From Puia sp. (lineage in GTDB: Bacteria > Bacteroidota > Bacteroidia > Chitinophagales > Chitinophagaceae), in assembly GCA_031292515.1 (NCBI GenBank), contig JARLGZ010000235.1:1-64000 (forward strand): a DNA stretch of 64,000 bases, read 5' to 3'. Shown one piece after another: positions 32,928 through 41,404 of this stretch; position 1 is the first letter of the stretch; every line of letters begins with the position of its first letter. Below the pieces are notes generated by a model, which was given only the letters and a program-made list of their open reading frames with translations, searched no databases and was not told the origin of the DNA. The translations under genes were made by a program, and so were the position numbers.

Positions 32928-34250
32928 ATGACTATTGCTATACCAGACAATGATTTTATGCAAGCCATCGTCGATTGCAACAGCTTCTATTGCTCCTGTG
33001 AACGGTTGTTCCGGCCCGATCTGCGAAACCGCCCCGTCGTAGTGCTTAGCAACAACGACGGCTGCATCATCTCCCGCAGCGACGAAGCGAAAAAACTAGG
33101 CGTGGGCATGGCCGGCCCTTATTTCCAGGCACGGCACCTCATCGGGAAGAACGATGTCGCCGTCTTTTCTTCCAACTACCCTCTCTATGGAGATCTCAGC
33201 CGGCGGGTGATGGATACGCTGAGGATATTGACGGAACACACGAAAGAAAATAGAAAAGTAGAAGTCTATTCCGTCGATGAGGCCTTCCTGGACCTCAGTG
33301 ATATTCCACCACGCGAACTCTACGAATATGCCCTGCATATCAGGAATACGGTAGAGCAATGGACGGGTATCTCCGTCTCGGTCGGCGTGGCGCCGACCCG
33401 GACGCTCGCCAAACTGGCGAACGGAATGGCCAAAAAGAATAAAGAAGCGACCCGGTGTGTCGTGGCACTGTTGACACAGGAAGAGCAGCGGATCGCCTTG
33501 CAGCAGACCCGGGTGGATAGCATTTGGGGCGTAGGCAGGTCCTACGCGACCAAACTGATCAATTGGGGGATCACCAGCGCCTGGGAACTCTGTAACATGC
33601 CGGAAGCATGGGCCCACAGGAACATGGGGGGCGTAGTAGGCGTCAGGCTGGTGCGTGAGCTCAGGGGGATCCCTGCAATCGTCATGGAAGAAGAGCTCGT
33701 CAATAAAAAAATGATCGCTACCACGCGCATGTTCGGTCGCCCTGTCACAGAATTATACGAGCTGAAAGAAGCAGTCGCTACCTATATATCCAGGGCGGCG
33801 GAGAAACTGCGTCGCCAGCAGAGCGCCGCCGGGATCGTCAGCGTATTCATCGTACCCAAAGAACAGGATCATTCGGCAGATTTCAAACACGGCGCCACCG
33901 TCAGCAGCTACATCACCCTGCCAAAACCCACCGCCCTTACCCACGAGCTGATCAAGGCCGCGGTCGGGCTGGTGGAGGGGCTCTTCGAAAGAGGCAAGGA
34001 ATACAAAAAAGCCGGCGTCATGCTCAGCGGGCTGGTTCCCGACGATTCCGTCCAGGGCAACCTCTTCGCCCCGGCTTCGCAAAACCAGCATCGCTTCCTC
34101 ATGCATACCCTCGATAATATCAACTTCAGCATGCGCGACGATGCCGTGAAATTTGGTTCCTCCGGCACCGACAAAAACTGGAAGATGCGGCAGGAACTGC
34201 GTTCAGGAAGATACAGCACACGATGGGAGGAGCTGCGGCAAGTGAAATAA
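32928..34250 (+). CDS. umuC: Y-family DNA polymerase V catalytic subunit UmuC
   Basis: About 440 residues. AIVDCNSFYCSCERLFRP supplies the first catalytic Asp (D16), VVLSNNDGCIISRSDEAKK follows, and VYSVDEAFLDLS supplies D117-E118. The helix-hairpin and little-finger regions follow, e.g. SVGVAPTRTLAKLANGMAKK near 153, ending in a C-terminal UmuC-type extension. All catalytic residues are present, in contrast to its umuD neighbour. The start at 32928 is nine bases after umuD; the Met at 32958 is an alternative closer to the E. coli start. It performs translesion DNA synthesis. Confidence 0.93.
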   Translation: MTIAIPDNDFMQAIVDCNSFYCSCERLFRPDLRNRPVVVLSNNDGCIISRSDEAKKLGVGMAGPYFQARHLIGKNDVAVFSSNYPLYGDLSRRVMDTLRILTEHTKENRKVEVYSVDEAFLDLSDIPPRELYEYALHIRNTVEQWTGISVSVGVAPTRTLAKLANGMAKKNKEATRCVVALLTQEEQRIALQQTRVDSIWGVGRSYATKLINWGITSAWELCNMPEAWAHRNMGGVVGVRLVRELRGIPAIVMEEELVNKKMIATTRMFGRPVTELYELKEAVATYISRAAEKLRRQQSAAGIVSVFIVPKEQDHSADFKHGATVSSYITLPKPTALTHELIKAAVGLVEGLFERGKEYKKAGVMLSGLVPDDSVQGNLFAPASQNQHRFLMHTLDNINFSMRDDAVKFGSSGTDKNWKMRQELRSGRYSTRWEELRQVK

Positions 34251-34256
34251 AGAGAT

Positions 34257-34379
34257 ATGTATATGAACCTTAAAAAGTATCAGTATTCAGTCAGCGATAC
34301 CTTTCTTGATTTTGAATTTGACAGCGAAGGACCAAAAGGAAAATATTCCTTGAAAAGCATGGTTTCCCCAAAGATCTAG
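34257..34379 (+). pseudogene. Truncated DUF6934-like gene remnant
   Basis: A 40-codon ORF reading M-Y-M-N-L-K-K-Y-Q-Y, then FLDFEFDSEGPKGKY, stopping at TAG. The block DFEF.SEGPKGK is what I recall at the N-terminus of DUF6934 proteins, small Bacteroidota proteins of unknown role that normally run to about 150 residues. The similarity stops after GPKGK, so most of the gene has been lost. The remnant lies seven bases after umuC. A genuine short peptide cannot be ruled out. Confidence 0.5.
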
Positions 34380-34460
34380 CGGAGACTCTCGACAGGATTC
34401 GCATTGGCCGCCTTTATAGACTGAAAACTAATGGTGATATTCGAACCCATGTCAACCGGC

Positions 34461-36896
34461 TCATTCCGTCCTTAAACTCTTTACAGGATTGACCGTCGCC
34501 GCCCTCATCGCGCGGAAAGAGACGGTGAGGATCGTAATCAGCCCCGCCAACGCGCCCGCCAGCAAAAACATCCACCACGCAATGCCTATCCGGTAGGCAA
34601 ACCCTTCCAGCCATTTGTGCATAGCCCAGGCCGCAACGGGGCTGGCGATGATCGCCGCCAGCATCACCAGCCTGCAAAAATCCACCGACAATAACTTAAC
34701 GATCTGACCGACGCTGGCCCCCAGTATCTTTCGGATCCCGATCTCTTTCGTCCTTTTTTCGGCTGCATACGTCACCAGGCCAAACAGACCCAGACAGGCA
34801 ATAAATATAGCAAAAATGGCAAACGAGAGAAAGATGCCGCCCGTACGCCGGTCGGCCTCATATAGTTTATTAAATTCGTCGTCCATAAAATGATAGACAA
34901 AGGGCTGACCGGCTGATTTGCCCAGCGACCGGTAACGATCCCTGATGGCGATTATTACTCCGGCAATATCTTTGGTATGGACCCTGAAAGACACGGCATG
35001 CCTGTCCTCCGCAAGCTGAAAGACGACGGGCTCGATGGGATCATGCATGGTCTCTCCGTTGAAATCCCTGATCACACCCAGGATATGAAAAGCATCTGCG
35101 GAATCAGTTCCCCGGTAGATCATTTTACCGATTGGATCGGTGAGACCCAGCAAGCGGGCCGCCGTCTCATTGATGAGCACCCCCGAAGAGTCCGTCGGCA
35201 TGGCGGGAGAGAAATTTCTTCCGCTGGCCATCCTCATCCCCAGAACGGGCACATATTGCGCATCGATAAACCATCTCTGCAATAAAAACGCCTTATCCGT
35301 TTTCGCAGCCGGGTCTTTGTAAAAGGTGATGAATCCGCCATGCGGCCTGTTTGGCAAAGAGCCCGTCATCGTGACGCCGGCAACACCCGGTAAACTCCCC
35401 GCTTCATCACGGAATATGGCGGCCTGCTCTCCCAGATTGTTCGTATTGTCGACGATCAACACCTGGTCACGGTTGAACCCCGGATCACGACTCCGGATAT
35501 AGCGAAGCTGGCCATCGATCACCAGGGTGCCGATGATCAGACTGATGGCGGTAACGAACTGGAATACAACCAATGCATTCCGAAACCCGCCACTTTTAAA
35601 GCCTATGGATAAACGCCCCTTTAATACCTGGGCAGGTTTAAAGGCCGATAGATAAAAGGCGGGATAGCTGCCGGCCAGCAACCCAATGACCCCGGGAACC
35701 AGCAGAAAAAAGAGCAGCACCCCTTTTTTCGCCAGCACCACGATGGAGAAGTCCTTCCCCGACAACCGGTTAAAATAAGGCAGCAGGAGCGCTGTGATCA
35801 GAATGGCCAGCAGCATCGCCAGCAGGCTGGTCAGGATGGATTCCGCCAGAAAGCCCGCCACCAGCTCACGCCGCGACGACCCCAGGACCTTTCTGACGCC
35901 CACTTCAAGCGCACGGTCGGCGCTCCGGGCGGTAGACAGGTTCATAAAGTTTGTGCAGGCGATCAGCAGGATAAAAACGGCGATAGCCATAAAGACAGAG
36001 ACCGTTCCGATACTTCCGTTAGGCTCGAACTCCCGGCTGACATTCGAATAGAGATGTATACGGGTCAATGGGATGGAATATTCCCGGAAATAATCCCCGT
36101 GCTTTGCCATTTCTTCCAGGTTACCGTTCTGCTGCTTCCGGATTTGCGGTGCCACATATTTCGCAACGGTGGAAGCCAGCATCCGGTCGATCTCTTTGGG
36201 GATAACCCCGGGTTTCGCCAGCAAGTAGGTAGCGCAAGACGGATTTAACCAGTACCGGTCGCGGTCTCCGGTCATTTTCCTCTCCGACATGGATTTTATA
36301 AAATCAAAATGAAAATGAGAGGCCGCCGGCATGTCTTTGATGACTCCCGTGATCTTATAGACCGTGGTATCCATGTTCTCCGATTCCGTTACCAGGGTCT
36401 TGCCGAGCACCTCCGTCGTATTGAAGTATTTTTTTGCGATTCGCTCGGTAACGACGACCGAATAGGGCTCCACCAGGGCCGAACGCGGATCGCCCGCGAT
36501 CATCGGCAAGCTGAATACCCCGAACAATGTAGAGTCGGCAAATACCATACGGGTCTCCAGCTCTTTCTCATCCCCCTTCCGGACCCAAACATCCCCCTGG
36601 TAACGGATGCGAACGGCTTTCTCAATCTGCGGGTATTCTTTGACCAGGGTAGGCCCCATGGGAAAAGGTGCAAGACTACTAACCAGGCTATTGCCGTTGA
36701 GACGGACCTCGTAGACGATCCGGAAAATGCGATCGGCCTGCTCGTTATACCGGTCATAGCTGAACTCGTCTCCCACAAACAAGGCGATCAGCAGACAGAC
36801 TGACAGCCCCATGGCCAACCCGGTAATATTGATAATAGAAAAGATCCCTCCTTTACGAATATTCCGGAGGGCAGATTTAAATAAGTTCCTGAACAT
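34461..36896 (-). CDS. FtsX-family ABC transporter permease (MacB-like, two-module)
   Basis: About 811 residues. It begins MFRNLFKSALRNIRKGGIF, with a first helix IINITGLAMGLSVCLLIALF. A large extracytoplasmic MacB-like domain follows, then a helix block near 290 (VFMAIAVFILLIACTNFMNL), a second set near 350-420, and a C-terminal set containing FAIFIACLGLFGLVTYAAE. The MacB_PCD/FtsX order is typical of Bacteroidota lipoprotein- or peptide-export permeases, whose ATPase is often encoded elsewhere, as here. The frame extends 33 codons upstream of the chosen ATG but that segment lacks family character. Confidence 0.88.
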   Translation of the reverse strand: MFRNLFKSALRNIRKGGIFSIINITGLAMGLSVCLLIALFVGDEFSYDRYNEQADRIFRIVYEVRLNGNSLVSSLAPFPMGPTLVKEYPQIEKAVRIRYQGDVWVRKGDEKELETRMVFADSTLFGVFSLPMIAGDPRSALVEPYSVVVTERIAKKYFNTTEVLGKTLVTESENMDTTVYKITGVIKDMPAASHFHFDFIKSMSERKMTGDRDRYWLNPSCATYLLAKPGVIPKEIDRMLASTVAKYVAPQIRKQQNGNLEEMAKHGDYFREYSIPLTRIHLYSNVSREFEPNGSIGTVSVFMAIAVFILLIACTNFMNLSTARSADRALEVGVRKVLGSSRRELVAGFLAESILTSLLAMLLAILITALLLPYFNRLSGKDFSIVVLAKKGVLLFFLLVPGVIGLLAGSYPAFYLSAFKPAQVLKGRLSIGFKSGGFRNALVVFQFVTAISLIIGTLVIDGQLRYIRSRDPGFNRDQVLIVDNTNNLGEQAAIFRDEAGSLPGVAGVTMTGSLPNRPHGGFITFYKDPAAKTDKAFLLQRWFIDAQYVPVLGMRMASGRNFSPAMPTDSSGVLINETAARLLGLTDPIGKMIYRGTDSADAFHILGVIRDFNGETMHDPIEPVVFQLAEDRHAVSFRVHTKDIAGVIIAIRDRYRSLGKSAGQPFVYHFMDDEFNKLYEADRRTGGIFLSFAIFAIFIACLGLFGLVTYAAEKRTKEIGIRKILGASVGQIVKLLSVDFCRLVMLAAIIASPVAAWAMHKWLEGFAYRIGIAWWMFLLAGALAGLITILTVSFRAMRAATVNPVKSLRTE

Positions 36897-37094
36897 AGCT
36901 ATTCGTTTTGGCAGCAGGCCGCACAAAAGTTTTATTTCGTGGCAAAGATTCCAGGGTCCCGCTTCGGTGTAGATGCAGCCACGAAAACATTCCATAAGAA
37001 GGGGTCATTATTTTTACCCGTTTTTTGCCTGCTTATTATCTTCTTTATTACCGGATAAGGCGGCGGCTCCAAATCGTCAAAAAAATCAGTTCAA

Positions 37095-37113
37095 CTATTT
37101 GTAAATCAAATAG
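37095..37113. promoter_or_regulatory. Inverted repeat upstream of the ECF sigma gene
   Basis: CTATTTG and CAAATAG are separated by TAAAT, giving a perfect 7-bp palindrome. It lies in the 385-bp gap between the divergent permease and sigma-factor genes and could be an operator for either. Apart from the short repeats at 37185-37230, the rest of the gap shows no gene. Confidence 0.45.
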
Positions 37114-37184
37114 CTATATCCCCGCCTCAAACTATTTCGCCCCTAAATGCCGGATTCCCGGCTTTTTGCAATAATTTCTCCGGA

Positions 37185-37230
37185 CAAAATATCTTCCTGT
37201 CAAAATATCTTTCGATCCCGTTAAAATATC
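37185..37230 (+). repeat. Three AAAATATC direct repeats before the sigma factor gene
   Basis: AAAATATC occurs at 37186, 37202 and 37223, in the first two copies within a CAAAATATCTT block. The copies are 16 and 21 bases apart and end about 50 bases before the start codon. The arrangement suggests repeated contact by a regulator or the sigma factor itself, but no binder is known. Confidence 0.5.
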
Positions 37231-37281
37231 CATCCTTCACATCCGTCTACTATAGTATGTGTAATATAGCGGATCTGTAAA

Positions 37282-37866
37282 ATGGACGAGGTTTTGACGA
37301 TAACACCACTCATGAGCGAATCAGCGGGGAACCATATCAGCTCGGTCATCAGCCGTTTTGGCAAAAGACTGCAAAGCTTCATACGCCGGCGGGTGGACAC
37401 CGACGCAGATGCCGAAGACGTGCTGCAGGACGTTTGGTATCAGCTTACGGCCGCCGTCGACACGGAGCCTATCGAACAGGTCAGCAGTTGGCTTTTTACA
37501 GTGGCGCGCAACAAGATTACCGACCGCTACCGGAAAAAGAAGCCCGCCTCCCTCGAGGACCTGCTAACCCCCGATGAAGAACACCTCGGCAACGATTTCA
37601 GGGATATCCTGCTGGATACAAGCAGCAATCCGGAGACAGAGCTCCTGCGCGGCATCTTTTGGAAGGCCCTGCAGGACGCACTGCGGGAACTGCCGGAGGA
37701 GCAAAGGAACGTATTCATATGGCACGAGTTGGAGGATATTCCTTTTAAAGAGATCGCAGAGAAGAGCGGAACACCCGTCAACACGCTGATATCCAGGAAG
37801 AGATATGCTGTATTGCACCTGCGGGAACGCCTGCAGACCATTTACGACGAGATCATCAACACATAA
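37282..37866 (+). CDS. ECF-type RNA polymerase sigma factor
   Basis: A 194-residue sigma-70-family factor. Region 2 includes FIRRRVDTDADAEDVLQDVWYQL near residue 34-56 and SWLFTVARNKITDRYRKKK near 75. Region 4 includes LPEEQRNVFIWHELEDIPF near 138 and EIAEKSGTPVNTLISRKRYA near 158. No anti-sigma gene with a recognisable zinc motif follows; instead a small membrane protein (37931) is encoded. The start could also be Met11 (MSESAGNHISS). Confidence 0.92.
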   Translation: MDEVLTITPLMSESAGNHISSVISRFGKRLQSFIRRRVDTDADAEDVLQDVWYQLTAAVDTEPIEQVSSWLFTVARNKITDRYRKKKPASLEDLLTPDEEHLGNDFRDILLDTSSNPETELLRGIFWKALQDALRELPEEQRNVFIWHELEDIPFKEIAEKSGTPVNTLISRKRYAVLHLRERLQTIYDEIINT

Positions 37867-37930
37867 TCCGGGATCGTCGGCAATTAATATCGTCAACAAT
37901 CAATTTTTTTAAACCATTCAATAAAAAATC

Positions 37931-38347
37931 ATGAAACCTTTTCGCACCCGCAAAATAGCAGGCATCGTCCTGCTCGTCATCACCGGCATATTCCTCTTCG
38001 GAAATATAACGACGCTCCTGTGGAATGCCCTGATGCCGGTCATCTTCCATCTTCCCATCATCAATTTCTGGCAGGCCCTGGGATTGCTGCTGCTGACAAA
38101 GATCTTGTTCGGCGGCTTCCGCGGCGGTCCGCGGCTGCATGCAAAGAGAGATCATCTCAGGCAGGCATGGATGAATATGAATCCCGAACAAAGAGAGAAA
38201 TTCAAACAGGAATGGGGCCAGCGACCCCATAGACCCTGCCGCGGAGAAGCACCCTTCGAACAGCGGGATCGTTTCAACGAAGCAAAGCGTGAACATAAGC
38301 CCGGCACAGACGGCGCTTACTCCGAGCCGGAAAAATCCGACCTGTAA
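37931..38347 (+). CDS. Small membrane protein, ECF-associated
   Basis: A 138-residue protein with two hydrophobic helices (IAGIVLLVITGIFLFGNITT and a second at about 45-62, FWQALGLLLLTKILFGGF). The tail is hydrophilic and basic, with RQAWMNMNPEQREKFKQEWG, an amphipathic helix. It follows the sigma gene by 64 bases and may sense membrane state or act as an anti-sigma factor (inference). The sequence resembles unnamed proteins often found beside ECF sigma genes in this phylum. I do not assign a function. Confidence 0.65.
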   Translation: MKPFRTRKIAGIVLLVITGIFLFGNITTLLWNALMPVIFHLPIINFWQALGLLLLTKILFGGFRGGPRLHAKRDHLRQAWMNMNPEQREKFKQEWGQRPHRPCRGEAPFEQRDRFNEAKREHKPGTDGAYSEPEKSDL

Positions 38348-38471
38348 ACCAGATGTTTATGCTTTAACACTCATTTTAACAATCCCCGTTTAAATCTTCC
38401 GTCCCTGTTCCCTTCTTATATAGGCAAGGCCGAAAGGCCGGTAAGATCCGAAAACTTAAAAATCTACAATT

Positions 38472-38918
38472 ATGAACACCTTTATTTACAAACGCACCCT
38501 GCTGATGGCTTCCCTGATCATCACGGGTATATTGGTCGCAAACAGTGGTTATTCCCAGGTATATGTACACGCAGGGGTGGGAATAGGCCTGCCGGGCCCC
38601 AGGGTCTATGCCGCTCCTCCCCCCGTTGTATACGATGATCCATATGCAGTACCTGCTCCTCCTTATTATGACGGTTACGATGGTTACGCACCCGCTCCCG
38701 TAGTAGTCGGAGTAGGGGTTGGCGGATACGGGTATGGATATGGACACGGCTATTATGGCCACCCCATCTACCACGGCGGATATTATGGCGGATACGCCAG
38801 AGGGGGATATGCCCGGGGCGGCGGATATTACAGAGCTGGGTTTCACGGTGGCGGTGTTCATGGAGGCGGATATGCCAGAGGCGGCGGCTACGGACACGGT
38901 GGCGGACACCACAGATAA
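38472..38918 (+). CDS. Secreted glycine/tyrosine-rich protein
   Basis: A 148-residue protein with a signal peptide (TLLMASLIITGILVANSGYS). After a proline-rich stretch it is dominated by Gly, Tyr and His repeats such as GGYARGGYARGGGYYR. The low-complexity tail is typical of cell-surface or matrix proteins; no enzymatic motif is visible. It probably belongs to the regulon of the preceding sigma factor. The gene is followed by a palindrome at 38937 and a terminator at 38961. Confidence 0.7.
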   Translation: MNTFIYKRTLLMASLIITGILVANSGYSQVYVHAGVGIGLPGPRVYAAPPPVVYDDPYAVPAPPYYDGYDGYAPAPVVVGVGVGGYGYGYGHGYYGHPIYHGGYYGGYARGGYARGGGYYRAGFHGGGVHGGGYARGGGYGHGGGHHR

Positions 38919-38936
38919 CAAATTATATGTGTATGG

Positions 38937-38954
38937 CTGACAGATGTCTGTCAG
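38937..38954. repeat. Palindrome after the glycine-rich gene
   Basis: CTGACAGA and TCTGTCAG are separated by two bases, giving an 8-bp inverted repeat right after the stop codon and before the terminator. Confidence 0.55.
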
Positions 38955-38960
38955 TCTGCC

Positions 38961-38994
38961 GGGGGCGGTTCCGCAGGGACCGCCCCCCTTTTTT
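38961..38994 (+). terminator. Intrinsic terminator
   Basis: GGGGGCGGT pairs with ACCGCCCCC (9 bp) and a run of T follows (CTTTTTT). It ends the sigma-factor gene cluster. Confidence 0.88.
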
Positions 38995-39086
38995 ACACTG
39001 CCTTGCCGTCTTTTACCCTCCATTAAATTTCACTTTTTTGCAAGCTTTTTGTACTATTGCTCTCCTTAATTTAGCATTCATTTACA

Positions 39087-39929
39087 ATGAATACACTTGG
39101 AATCATCAGCCTTCTGCTCATCGTAGCCAATGTCATTTTCACCTATAAGGGGCTTACCGATCCGCTGTTCTTCTACACATGGTCCCTCGAGGTCGAAAAA
39201 GTGCTGGTATTTCGGGAATACAAGAGAGTGATCAGTGCCGGCTTTCTGCATGTGAGCTGGCTGCATCTCATATTCAACCTGATCGCCTTGTATTCTTTCG
39301 GCGGAAGCCTCGAACCCTATTTGGGAGGTTTCTCCTTTCTGCTCATCTATTTCGCGGGGCTGATCGGAGGGAACCTGTTCGCATTATATGTGAACAGGCA
39401 TCATGGGCAATATAGCACGGTCGGCGCTTCAGGGGCCGTTTGCGGCATCCTGTTTTCATCGGTTGCCCTGTTTCCGGGAACGTCCATCGGTTTTTTTGGC
39501 TTGTTCGCTCTACCGGCCTGGTTGTTTGGCCTCATTTTTATCGGGTTCACGATCTACGGGATAAAATCCCGGTCGGGCAATATGGGGCATGAAGCGCACC
39601 TGGGAGGAGCCCTTGCCGGCATGTTCACCGCCATCCTCCTGGAGCCCTCCAGCCTGTTCGTAAATTATCTGCCTATCCTGGCCATCACGGTCCCCTGCGT
39701 CATTTTCATCTATTTGCTGGTCTCCAGACCCGGCGTTCTGCTGATACCACGCGGCGACCGAAAACAGCGACAGGCCAAAATTCTCTCCATAGACCAGCGA
39801 TATAACCTGAGGAAAAAAGAGGAACAAAAAGAGATAGACGCGATTCTTGAAAAAATTCACCGGAAAGGCCCGGACAGCCTGTCGCAAAGCGAAAAAGATA
39901 AACTGGACGCCTATTCCAGGTCGAAATAA
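39087..39929 (+). CDS. Rhomboid family intramembrane serine protease
   Basis: A 280-residue membrane protease. WLHLIFNLIALY near 59-70 carries the H and N of the second helix. TVGASGAVCG near 111-120 holds the catalytic Ser115, and EAHLGGALAGMF near 169 holds the catalytic His171. About six to seven helices are present. The C-terminal 75 residues are soluble and charged, with YNLRKKEEQKEIDAILEKIH, an extension typical of Bacteroidota members. Substrates are unknown. It converges on the propeller gene at 39976. Confidence 0.9.
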   Translation: MNTLGIISLLLIVANVIFTYKGLTDPLFFYTWSLEVEKVLVFREYKRVISAGFLHVSWLHLIFNLIALYSFGGSLEPYLGGFSFLLIYFAGLIGGNLFALYVNRHHGQYSTVGASGAVCGILFSSVALFPGTSIGFFGLFALPAWLFGLIFIGFTIYGIKSRSGNMGHEAHLGGALAGMFTAILLEPSSLFVNYLPILAITVPCVIFIYLLVSRPGVLLIPRGDRKQRQAKILSIDQRYNLRKKEEQKEIDAILEKIHRKGPDSLSQSEKDKLDAYSRSK

Positions 39930-39975
39930 AGACAGTCGCTTCGACCGGACTTCTATCTTTTATTTCATCGGGATT

Positions 39976-41274
39976 TTATTTCATGGAAAGCCGGTCGGTG
40001 CCGGCAGATTCGACCGTCGTTTGTTTCTGCAGCTCCTGAGCACGGCGATACGGACAGTTCTGATACACCAGCCGCGAATAAACCCCCAGCAATTTATCCC
40101 CGGGCGGCTCAACGATGCTTAAACTGCCCGTAAACAGGCTCACGATATATCGAACTTCTTTCGACTGGTCATTCGTGCCATTGTGATAGCGGATGGGGGA
40201 GCCGGCATTTGCAGGGTTCCCCCCGGTATAAGCGAGGGAGGAAAACCCTTTTCCATTAGCCACCACCAGTCTGTTACCAATCTGTTTTACCGCAGTAGGA
40301 TACCAGCCTACCGGTATAAAGCCCTTGCACTGATCCGATCCAGGATGGGTGACATCCCATACGGAAAGACAATTGTTGTCTCCATTGGCTATATATAAAG
40401 TACCGCCGTCTTCGCTTAGCGCCAGGGCATTGGCCGCAGCGCCACTGGGAACGCCGGCAAACAGGGCCGCATTGAGCGTTTCAACGGGCTTTCCGAGTTT
40501 CGTATCGATGACCGATACCGAGTGATCTTCGTTGCTGGCAACAAAAAGAAAACGACCGTCGCTCGTCAGACACAGATCGTTCGGATCTTTACCCACCGCA
40601 ATCGTTGCCGCAAAGCGCGATGCCTCGGTGTCAAATACGTACACCTTATCATCCCCCTTACAGGCAATATACAACTCTCGTTCGTTTGCAGAAAGGAGAC
40701 AGTCATACCCTTCCGCGCCGAGTTCAAACCGTTGCACAAAAATTTTTTTCAAAAGGTCTGCGACAAACAGGGAATGATCCTTCCCGGACACCAGGTAGAG
40801 CAAATTCCTCTTTTCATCGATATCGAATCCCGCAGGAGAGACCCCGTCACGCCATTTCTTTTCGGGAACAATGCTGTCCGCCAACACCAATCTATTATGA
40901 ATGACCGAATATTGCAGTACCGAACCCGCACCTTCCCTGCACACATACAGGAATTTTTCATCGCCGCTGAATTTCATCCCCATACAGGGCGTCGGGATCG
41001 CAACGGCATCGAGTATTTTTTCCTTTTCGGCATCGATGAGCTGAATGGCCCCGGCATTTGCCCCGTTATTAGTAACGGCCAGGTATTTGCCCGAGGACGA
41101 AACAACCATGTCCCGCGGCAATTCACCCAGTGAAAGATTATGTCCCGCAGGAGTCAAGGCCCACCCGTGGGGCAGGATGACCCTTTTTTTCAACAGCTTG
41201 TCCCGCTCCGCCTGCTGAGCCAGGCAAACCGTGAAAATATTTACCAAAACCAGCCCCAGGATCCACTTTCTCAT
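39976..41274 (-). CDS. YncE-type beta-propeller protein, lacking the usual phosphatase half
   Basis: A 432-residue secreted protein (signal peptide WILGLVLVNIFTVCLAQQ). YVTN/YncE-type blades recur, e.g. DMVVSSSGKYLAVTNNG near 55 and NDLCLTSDGRFLFVASNED near 230. The end, LFTGSLSIVEPPGDKLLGVY then YSRLVYQNCPYRRAQ, is where the related bifunctional proteins continue into an alkaline-phosphatase-like domain (about another 400 residues). Here it stops after a short tail, so this looks truncated. A -7 box with a nested palindrome lies 42 bases upstream. The remaining propeller may still be functional. Confidence 0.8.
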   Translation of the reverse strand: MRKWILGLVLVNIFTVCLAQQAERDKLLKKRVILPHGWALTPAGHNLSLGELPRDMVVSSSGKYLAVTNNGANAGAIQLIDAEKEKILDAVAIPTPCMGMKFSGDEKFLYVCREGAGSVLQYSVIHNRLVLADSIVPEKKWRDGVSPAGFDIDEKRNLLYLVSGKDHSLFVADLLKKIFVQRFELGAEGYDCLLSANERELYIACKGDDKVYVFDTEASRFAATIAVGKDPNDLCLTSDGRFLFVASNEDHSVSVIDTKLGKPVETLNAALFAGVPSGAAANALALSEDGGTLYIANGDNNCLSVWDVTHPGSDQCKGFIPVGWYPTAVKQIGNRLVVANGKGFSSLAYTGGNPANAGSPIRYHNGTNDQSKEVRYIVSLFTGSLSIVEPPGDKLLGVYSRLVYQNCPYRRAQELQKQTTVESAGTDRLSMK

Positions 41275-41315
41275 GATTGCGACAGAATGATTTAATAAAA
41301 CGCATTAACAAAATG

Positions 41316-41340
41316 CAAATTTATCGCCTGCCCCGCAGGC
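41316..41340 (-). promoter_or_regulatory. -7 box with palindrome upstream of the propeller gene
   Basis: The minus strand reads TAAATTTG at 41316-41323, an exact -7 match, 42 bases before the start codon. GCCTGC and GCAGGC with a 3-base spacer overlap the -10 to -35 side (41326-41340) and could be an operator. Confidence 0.5.
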
Positions 41341-41404
41341 CGCCTATTCGAAAACCAAATATTAATAAGAAAATAACCGCGACAGCCATAACCGGAGCGA
41401 AGGC

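Noticed and set aside
38425-38445. GGCC-GAAA-GGCC hairpin before the glycine-rich gene
   Set aside because: A four-base stem without a T-tract is too weak to call a terminator or riboswitch.
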